Shown: piece by piece, positions 32,116-41,542 of the stretch | How positions within the stretch are numbered: the stretch's first letter is position 1 | Layout: each line of letters begins with the position of its first letter | Assembly (NCBI GenBank): GCA_020851795.1 | Contig: JADZCA010000096.1 | Coordinates: forward strand, 1 to 50,464 | Length of the DNA stretch: 50,464 bases | Reading direction: 5' to 3' | Origin: Planctomycetota bacterium | GTDB lineage: Bacteria > Planctomycetota > PLA2 > JAEUHO01 | Notes under the pieces: generated by a model | Databases searched by the model: none | Seen by the model: only the letters and a program-made list of their open reading frames with translations | What the model was told of the DNA's origin: nothing | Program-made: the position numbers and the translations under genes

Positions 32116-33717
32116 GTGCGCCATCGCCCCGCCGTCGTCGTCGCCCTCCTCCTCGGCTTCGGGATCGCCACGGGGCCCGCGCCCTGCGTCGCGGAGCCGA
32201 CGCCTTCGCTCGTGCAGCCGGCTTGGGTCGAGGAGGCGCTCGTCGCCGCGAAGGAGAACCGCCCCCAGCTCGAGCAGGCCCTCACCCGGGCGCGCGCGCT
32301 GGGCGCCGCCGAGGCCGCGGCGATGGAGTTCCTCGTCGCGAACATGCCCGGGAAGGGCTACGTCGTGTTCGCGCTCAAGACGCAGCAGGACGGCAAGGAG
32401 CCGAAGGGGACCGTCGTCCCCTTCGACCCGCTCTCCTATCCCGACTTCAAGGCCGCGAAGGACGCCCTCGACGCGATCGAGCAGGCGCACGGCACCGTCG
32501 AGTTCGAACGCGATCGCTTCGTGCCCGACGTGGAGACGCTGTCGGCCGACTTCCTCGTGCGCCACGTCGAACACGCGCTGCGGGCCTGGCGCACGCCCCC
32601 GCCCGCGCACCGCGTGTCGTTCGAGGTGTTCCTCCGCCAGATCCTCCCCTACCGCGGGAGCGAGGAGCCCGCGCAGGACTGGCTGACGCCGTGCATGGCG
32701 CGGTACGCCGAGCTCCCGGCCGAGGTCGCCGCCGACCCCACGCCGACGAAGGTGCTCGGGTGGGTTGGGGCCGACGTCGGGCGGCGCGTCCCCTTCGACG
32801 AGCGGTGGTACCTCCACCCGACCGACCAGTCGTTCTCGGAGATGGAGAAGAGCCACGGCGGGCGCTGCGAGGACATCACCAACGCGACGACGTTCGCGGC
32901 GCGGGCCCGCGGGCTCGCCATCGCCCAGGACTTCACGCCGCGCTGGGGCCACCGCGACAACAACCACGCGTGGCCCGTGCTGCTCGACGCGCAGGGACGC
33001 GGCGCGGCGCCCGAGCAGGGCCACGCGGCGAAGGTCTACCGCAAGACGTTCGAGATCCAGCGCGACGGCCTGTGGAGCCGGCTGCCGAAGGGCCGCGAGG
33101 CGCCCAACCGCTGGATCGAGGGGCGCGCGTGCGTGGACGTGACCGCGCAGTACGGCCCGACGAGCGACATCGAGATCGCCGTGGACCCGGCGACCGCCAA
33201 GGACGAGCGCGTCGTCTACCTCTGCGTCTTCTCCGGAGGCGAGTGGTTCGCGATGGACCACGCGCTCCTCGACCTGAACCAGGGCACGGCGACGTTCCGC
33301 GCGCTCGGGCGCGGCGGGCCCCTCGGCGGCATGCTGTGGCTCCCCGCCGTCCACGACGGCAAGGCCCTCGTCCCCGTCGGGCCGCCGTTCCTGCTGCGCG
33401 CCGACGGCCGCGTCGAGCGCTTCGCGGGCTGCGAGTCGCGCGAGTCGCTCGTCGTGACGGCGACGCTCCCCGAGCAGCAGAGCGCCGACACGAAGGCGGT
33501 CACGCCGCCCACGCACCTGCGCCCGGGCGCCACGTACCGGCTCCAGCGGTGGGACGGCGCGTGGACGACGGTGAAGGAGTTCGTGGCCGGCCCCGACGCG
33601 CCGCGCTTCGACGACCTGTCCGGCAGCCGCCTGTGGTGGCTCGTCGAGCAGGACGGCCGCACCGAGCACCTCGAGCGCCCCTTCTCGATCGAGGACGGCC
33701 GCCAGCGGTTCTGGTAG
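32116..33717 (+). CDS. Secreted transglutaminase-like protein
   Basis: The product is 533 residues from GTG 32116, giving signal peptide AVVVALLLGFGIATGPAP. The transglutaminase core is at about residues 240-300: SHGGRCEDITNATTFAARAR (Cys251), then GHRDNNHAWPVLLD (His284 and a downstream Asp). The preceding FLRQILPYRGSEEPAQDW is the usual approach helix of this superfamily. The C-terminal half is beta-rich and may be a substrate- or wall-binding domain. In bacteria such proteins act as peptidases or crosslinkers of envelope proteins; the target here is unknown. Confidence 0.82.
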   Translation: MRHRPAVVVALLLGFGIATGPAPCVAEPTPSLVQPAWVEEALVAAKENRPQLEQALTRARALGAAEAAAMEFLVANMPGKGYVVFALKTQQDGKEPKGTVVPFDPLSYPDFKAAKDALDAIEQAHGTVEFERDRFVPDVETLSADFLVRHVEHALRAWRTPPPAHRVSFEVFLRQILPYRGSEEPAQDWLTPCMARYAELPAEVAADPTPTKVLGWVGADVGRRVPFDERWYLHPTDQSFSEMEKSHGGRCEDITNATTFAARARGLAIAQDFTPRWGHRDNNHAWPVLLDAQGRGAAPEQGHAAKVYRKTFEIQRDGLWSRLPKGREAPNRWIEGRACVDVTAQYGPTSDIEIAVDPATAKDERVVYLCVFSGGEWFAMDHALLDLNQGTATFRALGRGGPLGGMLWLPAVHDGKALVPVGPPFLLRADGRVERFAGCESRESLVVTATLPEQQSADTKAVTPPTHLRPGATYRLQRWDGAWTTVKEFVAGPDAPRFDDLSGSRLWWLVEQDGRTEHLERPFSIEDGRQRFW

Positions 33718-33792
33718 CGCCGGGTCGCGCCGCGACGCACGCCGCGTGCCCGCACCGGCCTCGCCCGGTCGCGACGAGCGCGAGGTGGAAGC

Positions 33793-35172
33793 TCAGCGCG
33801 CCGGCGAAGGGACCGACTGGCGGTAGATCCCGCCCTCCACGCCGCCGTAGCCGTAGAGGAGCGCCGTCCCGTCCGCGGTCCACTGCAACGTGGACACCCA
33901 CGGGTCGGGCTCGACGGACGGCGCCGTCGCCTCCTCCCACACGCCTCCGCCGTCGAGCTCGACGACGCGCAGGCGCAGCGGCGTGCGTTCGTCGTCGTAG
34001 ACGCGGCGCGCGCGCCCCGCGCCGGTCCCGACGAGGAACGCCACGCGGGTGCCGCGCGGGTCGAGGCAGGGTCGGCCCTTCTCGACGCCGTCGGTCGTGA
34101 CGCGGCGCACGGTGCCGTCGCGCGCGTCGCCGACGCAGACGTCGAGCCGGCCGACCCACGGACGACCGAAGTCGGGGGCGGCGTCGGCGAAGGCCCCGAG
34201 GTAGACGAAGCGGCGGCCCGCGGCGTCCCACACGCCGCGGCCGCTGCGCTGGTCGGGCGCCCGCTCGAGGTGCCGGTAGGTGGTGCACGCGATCGTGCGC
34301 GCCTGCGCGACGTCGTAGCAGGCCACGCGCTCGAAGCGGTCGGGGCCGCGGTCGTCCATGCCGCCGTGCTCGAGGCGCAGGAAGAGCCGCGCGCCGTCGC
34401 TCGACCACGCGAGGTGCGCTTCCATCAGGTACGCACGCTCGGCGACGTCGTCGAACGGCCTTCCGGTCGCGGGATCGCGAAGCACGACTCGCCTCGGTGC
34501 GGACGTGCCGTCGGCGACGAACACGCCGCGGCGGCGCATCTCGCCCCGGACGGTCGGCTCGACGTCGGTCCCCTGCGCGAGGAACGCGACGCGGGCGCCG
34601 TCGGCGGTCCACGCCCACGACGCCGCGCCCTCGCCGTCGGCCAGGCCCGCGAGCGCCTCGGGGGGCGGCCGGGCCTCGCGCGACGACGGCGTGCCCTGGC
34701 GCGGGTCGAGGATCGTGCCGTCGGAGAGCACGAGCGAGCCCCGCGGCGTCCACCCGACCGGCAAGCGGGACCCGTTGCGCACGGGCTCGCCGGCGAGCGC
34801 GGGCGCCCAGCCGGGGACGGCCCATGCGACGCCCGTCTCGACGTCGAGCACCGCGAGCTCGGGGACGAGCGGCTCGGCGCCGAGGCCACCGTAGTACTCG
34901 CGCGCCTCGGGAGGGACGCGCTGGCCGAGGATCGTGCGCCAGCGCGCGAACGCGACGAGGCGACCGTCGTCGGAGACACGCGCGCCGGTCCCGTCGGTGA
35001 GCCGCGTGCAGCCGGGCGGGAGCGCGAGCGGCGGCGCGACGGCGGGCTCGGCGGGGCGCGCGACGCAGGCGGGCACGTCGCGCGGCGCGCCCTCGCAGCG
35101 TCCCCGCGCGCAGGCCGGGAGGGCGAGCCCCGCGACGATTCCCGAGAGGAGAGCTCGCGCGCGCACGTTCAT
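33793..35172 (-). CDS. Lipoprotein with TolB/WD40-like beta-propeller
   Basis: The product is 459 residues. The lipobox is GLALPAC in MNVRARALLSGIVAGLALPA. Propeller blades recur as ASWAWTADGARVAFLAQG, AHLAWSSDGARLFLRLEHGG, DPRGTRVAFLVGTGAG and TLQWTADGTALLYGYGG, each with the W/L-S/T-x-DG-x-R/A turn of TolB/PD40 repeats. It is probably a periplasmic lipid-anchored binding protein. It converges with the transglutaminase gene. Confidence 0.8.
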   Translation of the reverse strand: MNVRARALLSGIVAGLALPACARGRCEGAPRDVPACVARPAEPAVAPPLALPPGCTRLTDGTGARVSDDGRLVAFARWRTILGQRVPPEAREYYGGLGAEPLVPELAVLDVETGVAWAVPGWAPALAGEPVRNGSRLPVGWTPRGSLVLSDGTILDPRQGTPSSREARPPPEALAGLADGEGAASWAWTADGARVAFLAQGTDVEPTVRGEMRRRGVFVADGTSAPRRVVLRDPATGRPFDDVAERAYLMEAHLAWSSDGARLFLRLEHGGMDDRGPDRFERVACYDVAQARTIACTTYRHLERAPDQRSGRGVWDAAGRRFVYLGAFADAAPDFGRPWVGRLDVCVGDARDGTVRRVTTDGVEKGRPCLDPRGTRVAFLVGTGAGRARRVYDDERTPLRLRVVELDGGGVWEEATAPSVEPDPWVSTLQWTADGTALLYGYGGVEGGIYRQSVPSPAR

Positions 35173-35274
35173 CCGCGCAGCGTAGCAGCACGCGTCGCGT
35201 GCGAGTCCCGCGGCGGACGCGCGACCGTGCACGGGGTTCCCGTCGTCGGGGGCGGCGGGCATCCTCGGGGCCCC

Positions 35275-36135
35275 GTGGACGCCCGAACCAGCCTCCTCGC
35301 CGGCGGCGCGCTGCTCGCCTTCGCCGGCAACTCGATCCTCTGCCGGGGCGCGCTCGCCGGCGCCCACGCCGACCCCGCGACGTTCACGCTCGTGCGGCTC
35401 GCGAGCGGCGCCGCGGTGCTCGCGGCGGTCGCGCGTGCCCGCGGGCGTACGCCGCCGCCGTCGCGGTCGTCCCTCGCCCGCGCGGTCGCGCTGTTCGCCT
35501 ACGCCGCGCTGTTCTCGTGGGCGTACGTGCGCGTGCCCGCGGGCCCCGGGGCGCTCGTGCTCTTCGCCGCGGTGCAGCTGACGATGCTCGCGGCCGCGAC
35601 GCGCGCCGGTGTGGGACCCCGGGGCGCGCAGTGGGCCGGCCTCGCGCTCGCACTCGGCGGGCTCGCGACGCTCACGCTGCCGGGCGCGACCGCTCCCGAC
35701 CCGTGGGGGCTCGTCGCGATGGCGGGCGCCGGCGCCGCGTGGGGCGCGTACTCGCTGCGGGGACGCGACGCGGGCGACCCGACGTCGGCGACCGCGCGTG
35801 CGTTCCTCGGCGCGCTGCCGCTCGCGGTCGTCGTCGCCGGGATCGGCTGGCAGGCGGGCACGCTGCGCTGCGACGCGACGGGGCTCGCGCTCGCCCTCGC
35901 CTCCGGGGCCGTCTTCTCGGGCCTCGGCTACGTCGTCTGGTACGCGGTGCTGCCGCGCCTTCCCACGACGACCGCGGCGATCGTGCAGCTCGCCGTCCCG
36001 ATCCTCGCGGCGGTCGCGGCGACGCTGCTGCTCGGTGAGCCGCCCACGCTCCGGCTCGCCGTCGCCGGCGCGGCCGTGCTCGCGGGCATCGCGATCGCGA
36101 CCTGGACGAAGGCGCGACCGCCCCGTCCGTCGTGA
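35275..36135 (+). CDS. EamA/DMT-family membrane transporter
   Basis: The product is 286 residues from GTG 35275. About ten hydrophobic segments form two EamA halves: LAGGALLAFAGNSILCRGAL, VALFAYAALFSWAYVRVPAG, WAGLALALGGLATLTLPGAT in the first half, and LALALASGAVFSGLGYVVWY, IVQLAVPILAAVAATLLLGE in the second. The PxxAxxxxxxxLGEP ending is typical of drug/metabolite transporters. The transported compound cannot be told. Confidence 0.9.
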   Translation: MDARTSLLAGGALLAFAGNSILCRGALAGAHADPATFTLVRLASGAAVLAAVARARGRTPPPSRSSLARAVALFAYAALFSWAYVRVPAGPGALVLFAAVQLTMLAAATRAGVGPRGAQWAGLALALGGLATLTLPGATAPDPWGLVAMAGAGAAWGAYSLRGRDAGDPTSATARAFLGALPLAVVVAGIGWQAGTLRCDATGLALALASGAVFSGLGYVVWYAVLPRLPTTTAAIVQLAVPILAAVAATLLLGEPPTLRLAVAGAAVLAGIAIATWTKARPPRPS

Positions 36136-36157
36136 GCGGTGAAGGCGTTCGCCGCGG

Positions 36158-36544
36158 CTACTGCCCCTCGGGCGGCTGCCAGAGCTCGACCTTGTTGCCC
36201 TCGGGGTCGATCACCCAGCCGAACTTGCCGTAGGCGGAGTCGTCGGTCTTCTCGAGGACGTTGCAGCCCTCGGCGCGCAGCGCCTGCAGCACCGCCGCGA
36301 GGTCGGCGACGCGGTAGTTGACCATGAACGGCGCCGTGCTCGGGGCGAAGTAGTCGTTGTCGGGCCCGAACAACGACCACACCGTGGTGCCCTTGACGGG
36401 GTGGCCGGCGTCGTCGGCCCAGACGAAGGCCGTGCCGCCCCACGCCTGCACGTCGATGCCGAGGTGCTTGCGGTACCACGCGCCGAGCGCCTCGGGGTCG
36501 CGCGCACGGAAGAAGATGCCGCCGATGCCGGTGACGCGCTTCAT
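36158..36544 (-). CDS. VOC/glyoxalase-family protein
   Basis: The product is 128 residues from ATG 36544. The VOC pattern is complete: GIGGIFFRARDPEALGAWYR, WADDAGHPVKGTTVWSLF, MVNYRVADLAAVLQALRAEG, and FGWVIDPEGNKVELWQPP. The conserved E of NKVELW is a metal ligand candidate, so a metal-dependent lyase, isomerase or dioxygenase-like activity or a binding role is possible. It is convergent with the EamA gene. Confidence 0.88.
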   Translation of the reverse strand: MKRVTGIGGIFFRARDPEALGAWYRKHLGIDVQAWGGTAFVWADDAGHPVKGTTVWSLFGPDNDYFAPSTAPFMVNYRVADLAAVLQALRAEGCNVLEKTDDSAYGKFGWVIDPEGNKVELWQPPEGQ

Positions 36545-36778
36545 GCGCTCCTCCACGCGAGGGACCGCAGGTCGTCGGGCGACAGCGACGTCGTCGCCGA
36601 CCCGGAGCGTACCCGAGAGGCGCGGGCGCGAGCGGACGATCACGCCCGCGGGCCCGAGTCGTCGCACGGGGGAATCTCCTCGGTCCCGCCAGACCGCGAC
36701 CGCCGGGCGCGCGCCCCAGGCGGACCACCCACCCCGTGCCCCCGCGGGGTACGGTTCGGGGCTCCCGAAGGGCATGCC

Positions 36779-38071
36779 ATGCGAAAGACGTTCGTCGCCG
36801 ACCTCCCTGCGCGCATCGGCGAGCGCGTGACGTTGGGCGGCTGGGTCCACCGGCTGCGCACGCTCTCTTCCACCACGTTCGTGATCCTTCGCGACGCGTC
36901 GGGCACGGCGCAGTGCGTCGCCGCCACCGACGCGCTCGCGGGCACCCACCTCAAGCTCGACGACGCCGTCGAGGTGGACGGCCGCGTGCGCGCCGACGAG
37001 CGCAGCCGCTTCGGTGGCTTCGAGGTGGACATCGACGCGGTGCGCGTCGTCGGCCCGGCCGCCCAGGACCTCCCGTTCCACCCCTCCGCCGACCTCGCCG
37101 CGGTCGGCCAGGATGTCCTGCTGGCGCACCGCCCGCTCTCGCTGCGCAACGACCGCGTCGGTGCGGCGTTCCGCGTGCAGGCCACGATCCTCGAGCTGTT
37201 CCGCGACTTCCTGCGCCGGCAGCGCTTCACCGAGATCGTGTCGAGCAAGATCGTCTCGGGCGGGACCGAGGGCGGCGCGAACCTGTTCAAGATCGACTAC
37301 TTCGACCGCGCCGCCTACCTCGCGCAGTCGCCCCAGTTCTTCAAGGAGCACGGCGTCTGCGGCCTCGAGCGCGTGTTCGAGACGGCCCACGTCTACCGCG
37401 CCGAGCCGCACGCGACGGTACGCCACCTCACTGAGTACTACTCCCTCGACCTCGAGATGGGATTCATCGACGGCCCCGAGGACGTCATCGCGCTCGAGCG
37501 CACGCTCCTCACGCACGTGTTTGCCGAGCTCGCCTCCAAGCACGCCGACCTGCTCAAGCCGTTCCAAGGCAAGCCGCTCCCGTCGCTCGATCAGGCGCCG
37601 ACGTGGGAGTTCTCCGAGTGCCTGGCGCGGCTGGCGAAGGCCCACCGCCGCACCGACCTCGTCGACGACCTCGACCCCGACGCCGAGCGCCAGCTGTGCG
37701 CGCTGGCCGAGAAGGAGCACGGCGTCCCCGCAGTGTTCGTGCTCGGCTTCCCGCTCAAGTCGCGCCCCTTCTACACGCACCCCCGCGGCACCGAGGGCGC
37801 AGCGCAGTCCTTCGACCTCCTCTTCCGCGGCCTCGAGATCACGACGGGCGGGCAGCGGCTGCACACGCGCAGCGCGCTCGAGACGTCGCTGCGCGGCCGC
37901 GGTGTGGACCCCGCGACGTTCTCGGACCACCTGCGGATGTTCGACCTCGGCATGCCGCCGCACGGCGGCCTCGCCATCGGCCTCGAGCGGCTCACCGCGC
38001 AGGTTCTCGGGCTGACCAACATCCGAGAGGTCACGCTCTACCCGCGAGACCGCCAGCACGTCTCTCCGTGA
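36779..38071 (+). CDS. aspS: Archaeal-type aspartyl-tRNA synthetase
   Basis: The product is 430 residues, the archaeal/eukaryotic-like short form without the bacterial GAD insertion (usual bacterial AspRS is near 590). The N-terminal anticodon-binding OB fold reads VTLGGWVHRLRTLSSTTFVI. Class II motif 2 is VYRAEPHATVRHLTEYYSLD, then LEMGFID. Motif 3 is GGLAIGLERLTAQVLG, then LTNIREVTLYPRD. At the OB-fold position where discriminating archaeal enzymes have Trp (GWVW) this protein has His (GWVH). That substitution is associated with non-discriminating AspRS, so it may also charge tRNA(Asn). Confidence 0.88.
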   Translation: MRKTFVADLPARIGERVTLGGWVHRLRTLSSTTFVILRDASGTAQCVAATDALAGTHLKLDDAVEVDGRVRADERSRFGGFEVDIDAVRVVGPAAQDLPFHPSADLAAVGQDVLLAHRPLSLRNDRVGAAFRVQATILELFRDFLRRQRFTEIVSSKIVSGGTEGGANLFKIDYFDRAAYLAQSPQFFKEHGVCGLERVFETAHVYRAEPHATVRHLTEYYSLDLEMGFIDGPEDVIALERTLLTHVFAELASKHADLLKPFQGKPLPSLDQAPTWEFSECLARLAKAHRRTDLVDDLDPDAERQLCALAEKEHGVPAVFVLGFPLKSRPFYTHPRGTEGAAQSFDLLFRGLEITTGGQRLHTRSALETSLRGRGVDPATFSDHLRMFDLGMPPHGGLAIGLERLTAQVLGLTNIREVTLYPRDRQHVSP

Positions 38072-38163
38072 GGGCGGACCGTGGGCTCCGTGCAGCGAGG
38101 GGCACCCGCACCCGCTGAGACCCGGGGCTCGCGGGCGCGCCGTGCACCCGACGCGCGGGCACG

Positions 38164-40311
38164 TCAGCGGCGGTCGAGCGTGGGGACGCGGTCGTAGCGG
38201 TAGTAGACCTCGGCGACGAGCGCGCGGAGCGCGGTCGCCACGACGCGACCACCCGCGTCGGAGGGCGGCGGGTCCCACGAGCCCGCCGCCTCGCACGGCT
38301 CGCCGTCCGCCCGCTGAGCCTCGAGCACGTCGGACTTCAGCGACGCCTCCCACGCCTTCCAAGGCTCGCGGGCGTGCTCGAACGCGACGATCGTCGCGAA
38401 CCACGTCGTGCTCGGGTCGGGGGCGCGGCCGGGACCGCGCTCGGCCCTCGCGACGAGCAGGGCCCGCACCGTCGGGGCGAGCGCCGCGCCGCGCAGGTCC
38501 TCGCCAGCCAGCCGCCTCACGACGAGGGCCGCCGCCGCGGTCGCGTCGTCGAGCGGGTCCGTGGGCGCGCCCACGAGGACGCCCGTGCCCGCGTCCGTGG
38601 CGGCGACGACCGCGTCGCGCGCCTCGGTCAGCGCACGATCGTCGAGCGGGACCGGCTCGCGCGGGAGTTCCGCGGTCGCGGCGGCCGCGAGCCGCGCCTC
38701 GGTCCACGCGAGCGCCATCCACGCCGTCGTCACGACGTCGAGGTCGCCCGACCGCACGCCCCGCCCCCATCCGCCGCCCGGGTTGCGCGCGGCGGCCGCG
38801 AACGCGACCGCGCGCACGAGCGCCGCGCGGGTACCGCGCGCGCCGCCGAGCGCCCGGTCCGCGGCGGCCAGCGCGAGCGTCCCGAGCGCGTGGTCGCGCA
38901 GCGCCTCGGGCCCCGTGCCGCCGCCGAGGCCGCCGTCGGCGTCGAGCTGCGCGATCAGCCACACGAGCGCGCGGTGGGCGGCGCGGCCGTTGGGGCCCTC
39001 GCTGCGCGGCGTCCAGCCGGCACCGAAGAACGCGAGGAGCGCCAACGCGGTGGACTCGCGGTCGCGCGAGGCGAGCCCGGCGCCCGGCACGGCCGGCCCC
39101 TCCCACGCGACGCCGCGGCACCACCGGCCGAAGTCCTGCGCGCCGAACCGTCCGTCGGGCGCCTGGTGCAGCGCGAGCCACTCAAGACTCCGCTCCACGG
39201 GATCGACCGGCGTCGTCCGAGGCCTGCGCGGCCGGTCCGCGAGCGTGGAGGCGGGCGCCGTGGGCACGACGGGCGCGGGCCCCGCGTCGGAGGCGCGTGC
39301 GACCTCGTCGGGCCGTCGCACCTCGTCGGTGTCCTCGAGGAGCACGCCGGGCCCCGTCGGGGACGGCGCCGCCGGCGCGACCGGCGCGGGCGGGCGCCAG
39401 TCCCCCGCGGGCTTACCGACGACGCGTGCGACCGACGGCAGCGCGCGCAAACCCGCCGGCGGGACCTCGAGCGGGGCCCCGCCGAGCGTCCAACGCACCG
39501 CCCGCGGCGCGTGGCGCGCGCGCGCCACCAGCTCGCGCAGCGGGCCCTGCGCCGCGGGATCGCTGGGGTCGGTCTGGAACCCCACGAAGCGGAAGCCGCT
39601 GCGGAAGACGACGTCGGCGGCGCGCAGGGCGTCGCCGGTCGCGGCGAGCGGGGGGACCGCGAGCCCCACGCGCACCTGGCGGCTCGCTGGCGGCAGCGCG
39701 CGGAGCGCCGCGTGGAGCGCGGCGAGGTCAGTCGCCCCGTCCTGCGCGAGCGTCGCCTCGACGAGGACGGGGCCGGTGTCGGCCTGGGGTGCGCAGCAGT
39801 GCTCGTGCGAGCCCGGCAGGAACGTCGCCATCGAGCCCGGCTCGCCACCGCCCTCGGGCGCGACGAGGAAGTGCACCCGGTCCGTCCGGAGGGACGACGT
39901 CGCACCGCGGAGCACGGCCGACGTCGCGGCCCACGGGACCGAGCGGTCCACCGCGAGGAGGACGTCGCTCCCGCGGGCCGCGGCGCGCACGCGCGTGCCG
40001 AGCACGTCCTCGGCGACAGGTCGCCCGTCCAGCGAGAGCGCGCCGTCGGCGTCGATGCGCAGCACGACCCGCGTGGACGGAGGCGGGAGGTCGCCGATCG
40101 TCGCCACCTCGGGGAGCGCGAGCCCCTCGGCGAGTCCCCGCGACCGCGTCCCCGCGAGCAGCGCCGGGTCGGCGACCGTGGCATCGGCCTCGGCGGCGGA
40201 CGCGCCGGGCCGCGTGGTGGGCGCGTCGCCGCACCCGACCGAGGCGAGCGCGAGCGCCAGCAGAAGCACGCCGCCGACGCCGTGCGACCGTCGTGCAACG
40301 TCGAAGGACAC
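38164..40311 (-). CDS. Lipoprotein: ExbD-like domain + terpene-cyclase-like alpha/alpha toroid
   Basis: The product is 715 residues from GTG 40311, with GGAG upstream and lipobox LALASVGC. Residues of about 75-145 (RVVLRIDADGALSLDGRPVA, SDVLLAVDRSVPWAATSAVL) resemble the periplasmic ExbD/TolR fold. From about 380 on the pattern SLEWLALHQAPDGRFG, LALLAFFGAGWTPRSEGP and ALVWLIAQLDADGGLGGGTG is the helical toroid of prenyltransferase/squalene-cyclase-type proteins. No obvious DxDD catalytic motif is seen, so a binding or structural role is more likely than cyclisation. Confidence 0.75.
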   Translation of the reverse strand: MSFDVARRSHGVGGVLLLALALASVGCGDAPTTRPGASAAEADATVADPALLAGTRSRGLAEGLALPEVATIGDLPPPSTRVVLRIDADGALSLDGRPVAEDVLGTRVRAAARGSDVLLAVDRSVPWAATSAVLRGATSSLRTDRVHFLVAPEGGGEPGSMATFLPGSHEHCCAPQADTGPVLVEATLAQDGATDLAALHAALRALPPASRQVRVGLAVPPLAATGDALRAADVVFRSGFRFVGFQTDPSDPAAQGPLRELVARARHAPRAVRWTLGGAPLEVPPAGLRALPSVARVVGKPAGDWRPPAPVAPAAPSPTGPGVLLEDTDEVRRPDEVARASDAGPAPVVPTAPASTLADRPRRPRTTPVDPVERSLEWLALHQAPDGRFGAQDFGRWCRGVAWEGPAVPGAGLASRDRESTALALLAFFGAGWTPRSEGPNGRAAHRALVWLIAQLDADGGLGGGTGPEALRDHALGTLALAAADRALGGARGTRAALVRAVAFAAAARNPGGGWGRGVRSGDLDVVTTAWMALAWTEARLAAAATAELPREPVPLDDRALTEARDAVVAATDAGTGVLVGAPTDPLDDATAAAALVVRRLAGEDLRGAALAPTVRALLVARAERGPGRAPDPSTTWFATIVAFEHAREPWKAWEASLKSDVLEAQRADGEPCEAAGSWDPPPSDAGGRVVATALRALVAEVYYRYDRVPTLDRR

Positions 40312-40441
40312 GCCGGGGCTCCGGACACGGGACGGACGGCGGATCCTACCCTGCGCCCGATCGGGCCGGTGGGCGCCCCGGGATCGCGGCGGCGGCCAGC
40401 GCGAGGTTGCGGTGGCGGCCGCCGTCGGTTGCGATGTCGGG

Positions 40442-40915
40442 GTGCGTGTCGCCACCGGCCTCGCTCTCGTCGCGCTCGTCCTCGCCGCGTGCGGCGGCGG
40501 CGGGTCGGACGGCGGCGGCGGCCCCGCGTTCCTGTCGCTGCCGACCGAGCGGATCGTGGTCGGGGGCGTCGAGATGGAGGCGTGGATCGCGGGGACGGCG
40601 CAGGCGCACGCCGACGGGCTCAAGGACGCCACCGCCGCCGACCTCGCGCCGCTCCCCGACGGCACGCCGCGCGCGATGCTCTTCGTGTTCGCCGACGCCG
40701 TCGACGTCGCGTTCTGGATGCGCGACACGGAGGTGGCGCTCGACCTCGCCTACGCCGACGGCGACGGGACGATCGTCGCGGTGCACGACCTCGTGCCGTT
40801 CGACGAGACTGCGGTGCCGTCGCCGGGCCCGGTGCGCTACGCGCTCGAGGCGCGCGCGGGGACGCTCGACGCGCACGGGATCGTGGCCGGGGACGGGATC
40901 GTCCGCGCGCCGTGA
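40442..40915 (+). CDS. DUF192 family lipoprotein
   Basis: The product is 157 residues from GTG 40442 with lipobox VALVLAAC and a Gly linker. The DUF192 signature follows: DGTPRAMLFVFADAVDVAFW, MRDTEVALDLAYADGDGTIV and RYALEARAGTLDAHGIVAGD. DUF192 proteins are small periplasmic or outer-membrane proteins of unknown role. It is divergent from the toroid lipoprotein. Confidence 0.88.
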   Translation: MRVATGLALVALVLAACGGGGSDGGGGPAFLSLPTERIVVGGVEMEAWIAGTAQAHADGLKDATAADLAPLPDGTPRAMLFVFADAVDVAFWMRDTEVALDLAYADGDGTIVAVHDLVPFDETAVPSPGPVRYALEARAGTLDAHGIVAGDGIVRAP

Positions 40916-40992
40916 GCGCGGGGCGGTGGCACGGCGGCGTCCTTGCGCGAGGCCCGCACGCGCGGCGGTGCGACGCACGGTAGGCTGCGGCG

Positions 40993-41415
40993 ATGCCCAC
41001 CCGTCGCCCCCGACCCAAGCCGCGCCTCCTCGCCGGTGGCAACCCGCAGATCGCGAAGGCGGACGGCGACGCGCCGGTGAAGGCGTACCTCGCGGCCGTG
41101 CCCGGCTGGAAGCGCGACGTCGCGCGTCGGGTAGACGCGCTGGTCGAGCGCGAGGTGCCGTCGGTGCGACGCGCGGTGAAGTGGAACTCGCCGTTCTACG
41201 GGCTCGAGGGCCGCGGGTGGTTCCTCGCGCTCCACGTCTTCTCGCGCGCGGTCAAGGTGACGTTCTTCCGCGGCACGTCGTTGCATCCGCCCCCGCCGGG
41301 CGGCGCCGCGAAGGAGGCGCGCTGGATCGACGTCCACGAGGACGACCTCGACGAACGTCGGCTGTCGGCGTGGATCCGCGAGGCCGCCGCCCTCCCCGGC
41401 TGGGGCGGACGCTGA
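40993..41415 (+). CDS. DUF1801 family protein
   Basis: The product is 140 residues. AVPGWKRDVARRVDALVERE, VPSVRRAVKWNSPFYGLEGR and VKVTFFRGTSLHPPPPG match the DUF1801 (YdhG/YjbR-like) family, small cytoplasmic proteins of uncertain role. The first 25 residues are a basic Pro/Arg extension (MPTRRPRPKPRLLAGGN) before the family domain. Confidence 0.9.
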   Translation: MPTRRPRPKPRLLAGGNPQIAKADGDAPVKAYLAAVPGWKRDVARRVDALVEREVPSVRRAVKWNSPFYGLEGRGWFLALHVFSRAVKVTFFRGTSLHPPPPGGAAKEARWIDVHEDDLDERRLSAWIREAAALPGWGGR

Positions 41416-41475
41416 GCCGCGTCGTCGGGCAACGCGCGTCGGCGGGACGCACAGACCCCGGCGGCGCGACGGCGT

Positions 41476-41542
41476 CGTGGGGACGCCACCTGACCCCGAT
41501 GTCCCCACGTTGCGGGGAAATCACCTGACCCCGTTTTCCCCG
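41476..41542. repeat. Tandem REP-like hairpins with CACCTGACCCCG loops
   Basis: Two adjacent hairpins share the loop CACCTGACCCCG (41487-41498 and 41522-41533, 35-bp period). Stem 1 is CGTGGGGAC/GTCCCCACG (41476-41484 with 41501-41509). Stem 2 is CGGGGAAA/TTTCCCCG (41513-41520 with 41535-41542). The pair sits at the 3' end of the HAD gene, whose stop codon (41521-41523) lies in the repeat. The design resembles REP sequences mobilised by RAYT transposases. No such gene is in the window. Confidence 0.75.

Noticed and set aside
28821..34100. A 1,759-codon open frame on the plus strand over DUF3300, DoxX and the transglutaminase.
   Set aside because: Its residue mix is arginine-rich shadow sequence and it crosses genes with clear family signatures in other frames.
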